This document shows, piece after piece, positions 62,063 to 64,000 of a DNA stretch of 64,000 nt (the first letter of the stretch is position 1; the number at the start of each line of letters is the position of its first letter). This stretch comes from Panulirus ornatus (taxonomy: Eukaryota; Arthropoda; Malacostraca; Decapoda; Palinuridae): NCBI RefSeq assembly GCF_036320965.1, contig NC_092251.1, positions 7,315,001 through 7,379,000 of the forward strand, in the 5' to 3' direction. The notes beneath the pieces are model-generated. The model had not been told where the DNA came from. It did no database searches and worked only from the letters and a program-made list of their open reading frames with translations. The position numbers were made by a program, and so were the translations under genes.

Positions 62063-62063
<1 letters not shown>

Positions 62064-62104
<41 letters not shown>
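62064..62104. repeat. (AT)n at the 5' border of the LINE
   Basis: About 41 bases of AT directly joined to the first LINE base I can assign. Confidence 0.93.
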
Positions 62105-62106
<2 letters not shown>

Positions 62107-64000
62107 TTGTGGCATGAGAAGAGTGGGAGGTGGGCTGTTTAGAAAGGGTAGTGAGTGGTGGGATGAAGAAGTAAGAGTATTAGTGAAAGAGAAGAGAGAG
62201 GCATTTGGACGATTTTTGCAGGGAAAAAATGCAATTGAGTGGGAGAAGTATAAAAGAAAGAGACAGGAGGTCAAGAGAAAGGTGCAAGAGGTGAAAAAAA
62301 GGGCAAATGAGAGTTGGGGTGAGAGACTATCAGTAAATTTTAGGGAAAATAAAAAGATGTTCTGGAAGGAGGTAAATAGGGTGCGTAAGACAAGGGAGCA
62401 AATGGGAACTTCAGTGAAGGGCGTAAATGGGGAGGTGATAACAAGTAGCGGTGATGTGAGAAGGAGATGGAATGAGTATTTTGAAGGTTTGTTGAATGTG
62501 TCTGATGACAGAGTGGCAGATATAGGGTGTTTTGGTCGAGGTGGTGTGCAAAGTGAGAGGGTTAGGGAAAATGATTTGGTAAACAGAGAAGAGGTAGTAA
62601 AAGCTTTGCGGAAGATGAAAGCCGGCAAGGCAGCAGGTTTGGATGGTATTGCAGTGGAATTTATTAAGAAAGGGGGTGACTGTATTGTTGACTGGTTGGT
62701 AAGGTTATTTAATGTATGTATGACTCATGGTGAGGTGCCTGAGGATTGGCGGAATGCGTGCATAGTGCCATTGTACAAAGGCAAAGGGGATAAGAGTGAG
62801 TGCTCAAATTACAGAGGTATAAGTTTGTTGAGTATTCCTGGTAAATTATATGGGAGGGTATTGATTGAGAGGGTGAAGGCATGTACAGAGCATCAGATTG
62901 GGGAAGAGCAGTGTGGTTTCAGAAGTGGTAGAGGATGTGTGGATCAGGTGTTTGCTTTGAAGAATGTATGTGAGAAATACTTAGAAAAGCAAATGGATTT
63001 GTATGTAGCATTTATGGATCTGGAGAAGGCATATGATAGAGTTGATAGAGATGCTCTGTGGAAGGTATTAAGAATATATGGTGTGGGAGGCAAGTTGTTA
63101 GAAGCAGTGAAAAGTTTTTATCGAGGATGTAAGGCATGTGTACGTGTAGGAAGAGAGGAAAGTGATTGGTTCTCAGTGAATGTAGGTTTGCGGCAGGGGT
63201 GTGTGATGTCTCCATGGTTGTTTAATTTGTTTATGGATGGGGTTGTAAGGGAGGTAAATGCAAGAGTCCTGGAAAGAGGGGCAAGTATGAAGTCTGTTGG
63301 GGATGAGAGAGCTTGGGAAGTGAGTCAGTTGTTGTTCGCTGATGATACAGCGCTGGTGGCTGATTCATGTGAGAAACTGCAGAAGCTGGTGACTGAGTTT
63401 GGTAAAGTGTGTGGAAGAAGAAAGTTGAGAGTAAATGTGAATAAGAGCAAGGTTATTAGGTACAGTAGGGGTGAGGGTCAAGTCAATTGGGAGGTGAGTT
63501 TGAATGGAGAAAAACTGGAGGAAGTGAAGTGTTTTAGATATCTGGGAGTGGATCTGTCAGCGGATGGAACCATGGAAGCGGAAGTGGATCATAGGGTGGG
63601 GGAGGGGGCGAAAATTTTGGGAGCCTTGAAAAATGTGTGGAAGTCGAGAACACTATCTCGGAAAGCAAAAATGGGTATGTTTGAGGGAATAGTGGTTCCA
63701 ACAATGTTGTATGGTTGCGAGGCGTGGGCTGTGGATAGAGATGTGCGCAGGAGGATGGATGTGCTGGAAATGAGATGTTTGAGGACAATGTGTGGTGTGA
63801 GGTGGTTTGATCGAGTAAGTAACGTAAGGGTAAGAGAGATGTGTGGAAATAAAAAGAGCGTGGTTGAGAGAGCAGAAGAGGGTGTTTTGAAATGGTTTGG
63901 GCACATGGAGAGAATGAGTGAGGAGAGATTGACCAAGAGGATATATGTGTCGGAGGTGGAGGGAACGAGGAGAAGAGGGAGACCAAATTGGAGGTGGAAA
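62105..64000 (+). mobile_element. Best preserved non-LTR retrotransposon (LINE), 5'-truncated, runs off window
   Basis: A member of the same family as the copies at 17.5, 48.2 and 50.3 kb. The left border is an (AT)n tract, and the endonuclease domain seen as a remnant at 48.6 kb is absent, so the copy is 5'-truncated. The right part, including the 3' UTR and tail, lies beyond the window. Clade (Jockey/CR1/L2 superfamily) is inferred from motif style. Confidence 0.93.
62114..64000 (+). CDS. LINE reverse transcriptase, open to the window edge (partial)
   Basis: A single frame of 629 codons with no stop, from ATG 62114 to the last base. Residues 1-110 form a basic, Lys/Arg/Glu-rich linker (KRKRQEVKRKVQEVKKR). 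The RT domain follows: AGKAAGLDGIAVEFIKK (fingers), IVPLYKGKGDKSECSNYRGI, QCGFRSGRGCVDQ, motif A FMDLEKAYDRVDRD (300-313, catalytic Asp302), motif B GLRQGCVMSPWLFNLFMD (LRQGC at 359-363), and motif C LLFADDTALVA with catalytic Asp410 and Asp411. The C-terminal part has LYGCEAWAVDR, MDVLEMRCLRTM and WFGHMERMSEERLTKRIYV. All catalytic residues are present, so this copy may have been active recently, but the start ATG is internal to the original protein. Confidence 0.93.
   Translation, partial: MRRVGGGLFRKGSEWWDEEVRVLVKEKREAFGRFLQGKNAIEWEKYKRKRQEVKRKVQEVKKRANESWGERLSVNFRENKKMFWKEVNRVRKTREQMGTSVKGVNGEVITSSGDVRRRWNEYFEGLLNVSDDRVADIGCFGRGGVQSERVRENDLVNREEVVKALRKMKAGKAAGLDGIAVEFIKKGGDCIVDWLVRLFNVCMTHGEVPEDWRNACIVPLYKGKGDKSECSNYRGISLLSIPGKLYGRVLIERVKACTEHQIGEEQCGFRSGRGCVDQVFALKNVCEKYLEKQMDLYVAFMDLEKAYDRVDRDALWKVLRIYGVGGKLLEAVKSFYRGCKACVRVGREESDWFSVNVGLRQGCVMSPWLFNLFMDGVVREVNARVLERGASMKSVGDERAWEVSQLLFADDTALVADSCEKLQKLVTEFGKVCGRRKLRVNVNKSKVIRYSRGEGQVNWEVSLNGEKLEEVKCFRYLGVDLSADGTMEAEVDHRVGEGAKILGALKNVWKSRTLSRKAKMGMFEGIVVPTMLYGCEAWAVDRDVRRRMDVLEMRCLRTMCGVRWFDRVSNVRVREMCGNKKSVVERAEEGVLKWFGHMERMSEERLTKRIYVSEVEGTRRRGRPNWRWK

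Noticed and set aside
62005..63986. Minus-strand open frames at 62005-62628 and 63534-63986, and matching ones at 17.6-18.1 and 50.2-50.9 kb
   Set aside because: They are antisense shadows of the LINE reverse transcriptase, rich in S, L, H and P as expected from the complement of a Lys/Glu/Gly-rich frame.

Overview
The window looks like nuclear DNA of an arthropod, most likely a decapod crustacean. It has spliced genes with GT-AG introns, very long (TA)n, (GA/CT)n and (GT/CA)n tracts, many tandem minisatellites, and repeated copies of one non-LTR retrotransposon whose 3' tail (core CGCTACCTCGC) I associate with decapod genomes, possibly spiny lobsters. The taxon is an inference from repeat style, not a search result. 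Nothing prokaryotic or viral was recognised.

Layout. 1-23.4 kb: no recognisable host gene; degenerate minisatellites, microsatellites, a decayed CR1/Jockey-like LINE end (about 8.5 kb), and a cluster at 16.4-18.5 kb where LINE fragments and (TA)n tracts are nested. 23.59-46.68 kb: one host gene on the + strand, an ortholog of the ciliary transition-zone protein CEP290. I could follow it from its start codon through 24 coding exons to its stop. Every splice phase closes, giving 2038 codons plus stop. Exons 1-23 are small (84-262 bp) and spread over 20 kb; exon 24 is one 2788-bp block coding the last 46% of the protein. Introns 5, 10, 15, 19 and 20 hold old LINE/SINE copies. 46.7-50.2 kb: 3' flank with a tandem duplication, a decayed endonuclease-reverse transcriptase LINE, and one orphan exon-like segment with good splice signals (50047-50183). 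50.25-53.3 kb: younger LINE 3'-end copies, one of them an extreme truncation. 53.3-62.1 kb: no gene found; a dense run of minisatellites (31, 46, 95 and about 54 bp units), H-DNA-prone (CT/GA)n tracts, (GT/CA)n tracts and a CRE-like motif cluster. 62.1-64.0 kb: the best preserved LINE, a reverse transcriptase frame with no stop in 629 codons that runs off the right edge.

How the parts relate. The only host gene with an assigned role is Cep290. The rest is largely explained by one LINE family and its by-products: 5'-truncated copies, a SINE that seems to share its tail hairpin, and AT-rich tails that may have seeded several of the long (TA)n tracts. The points most worth a second look are the shared LINE/SINE tail hairpin, the triplicated splice donor in Cep290 exon 4, the 5'/3' intron asymmetry of Cep290, a GC-AG intron, the perfect 46-bp palindrome just upstream of the Cep290 start, and the orphan exon.
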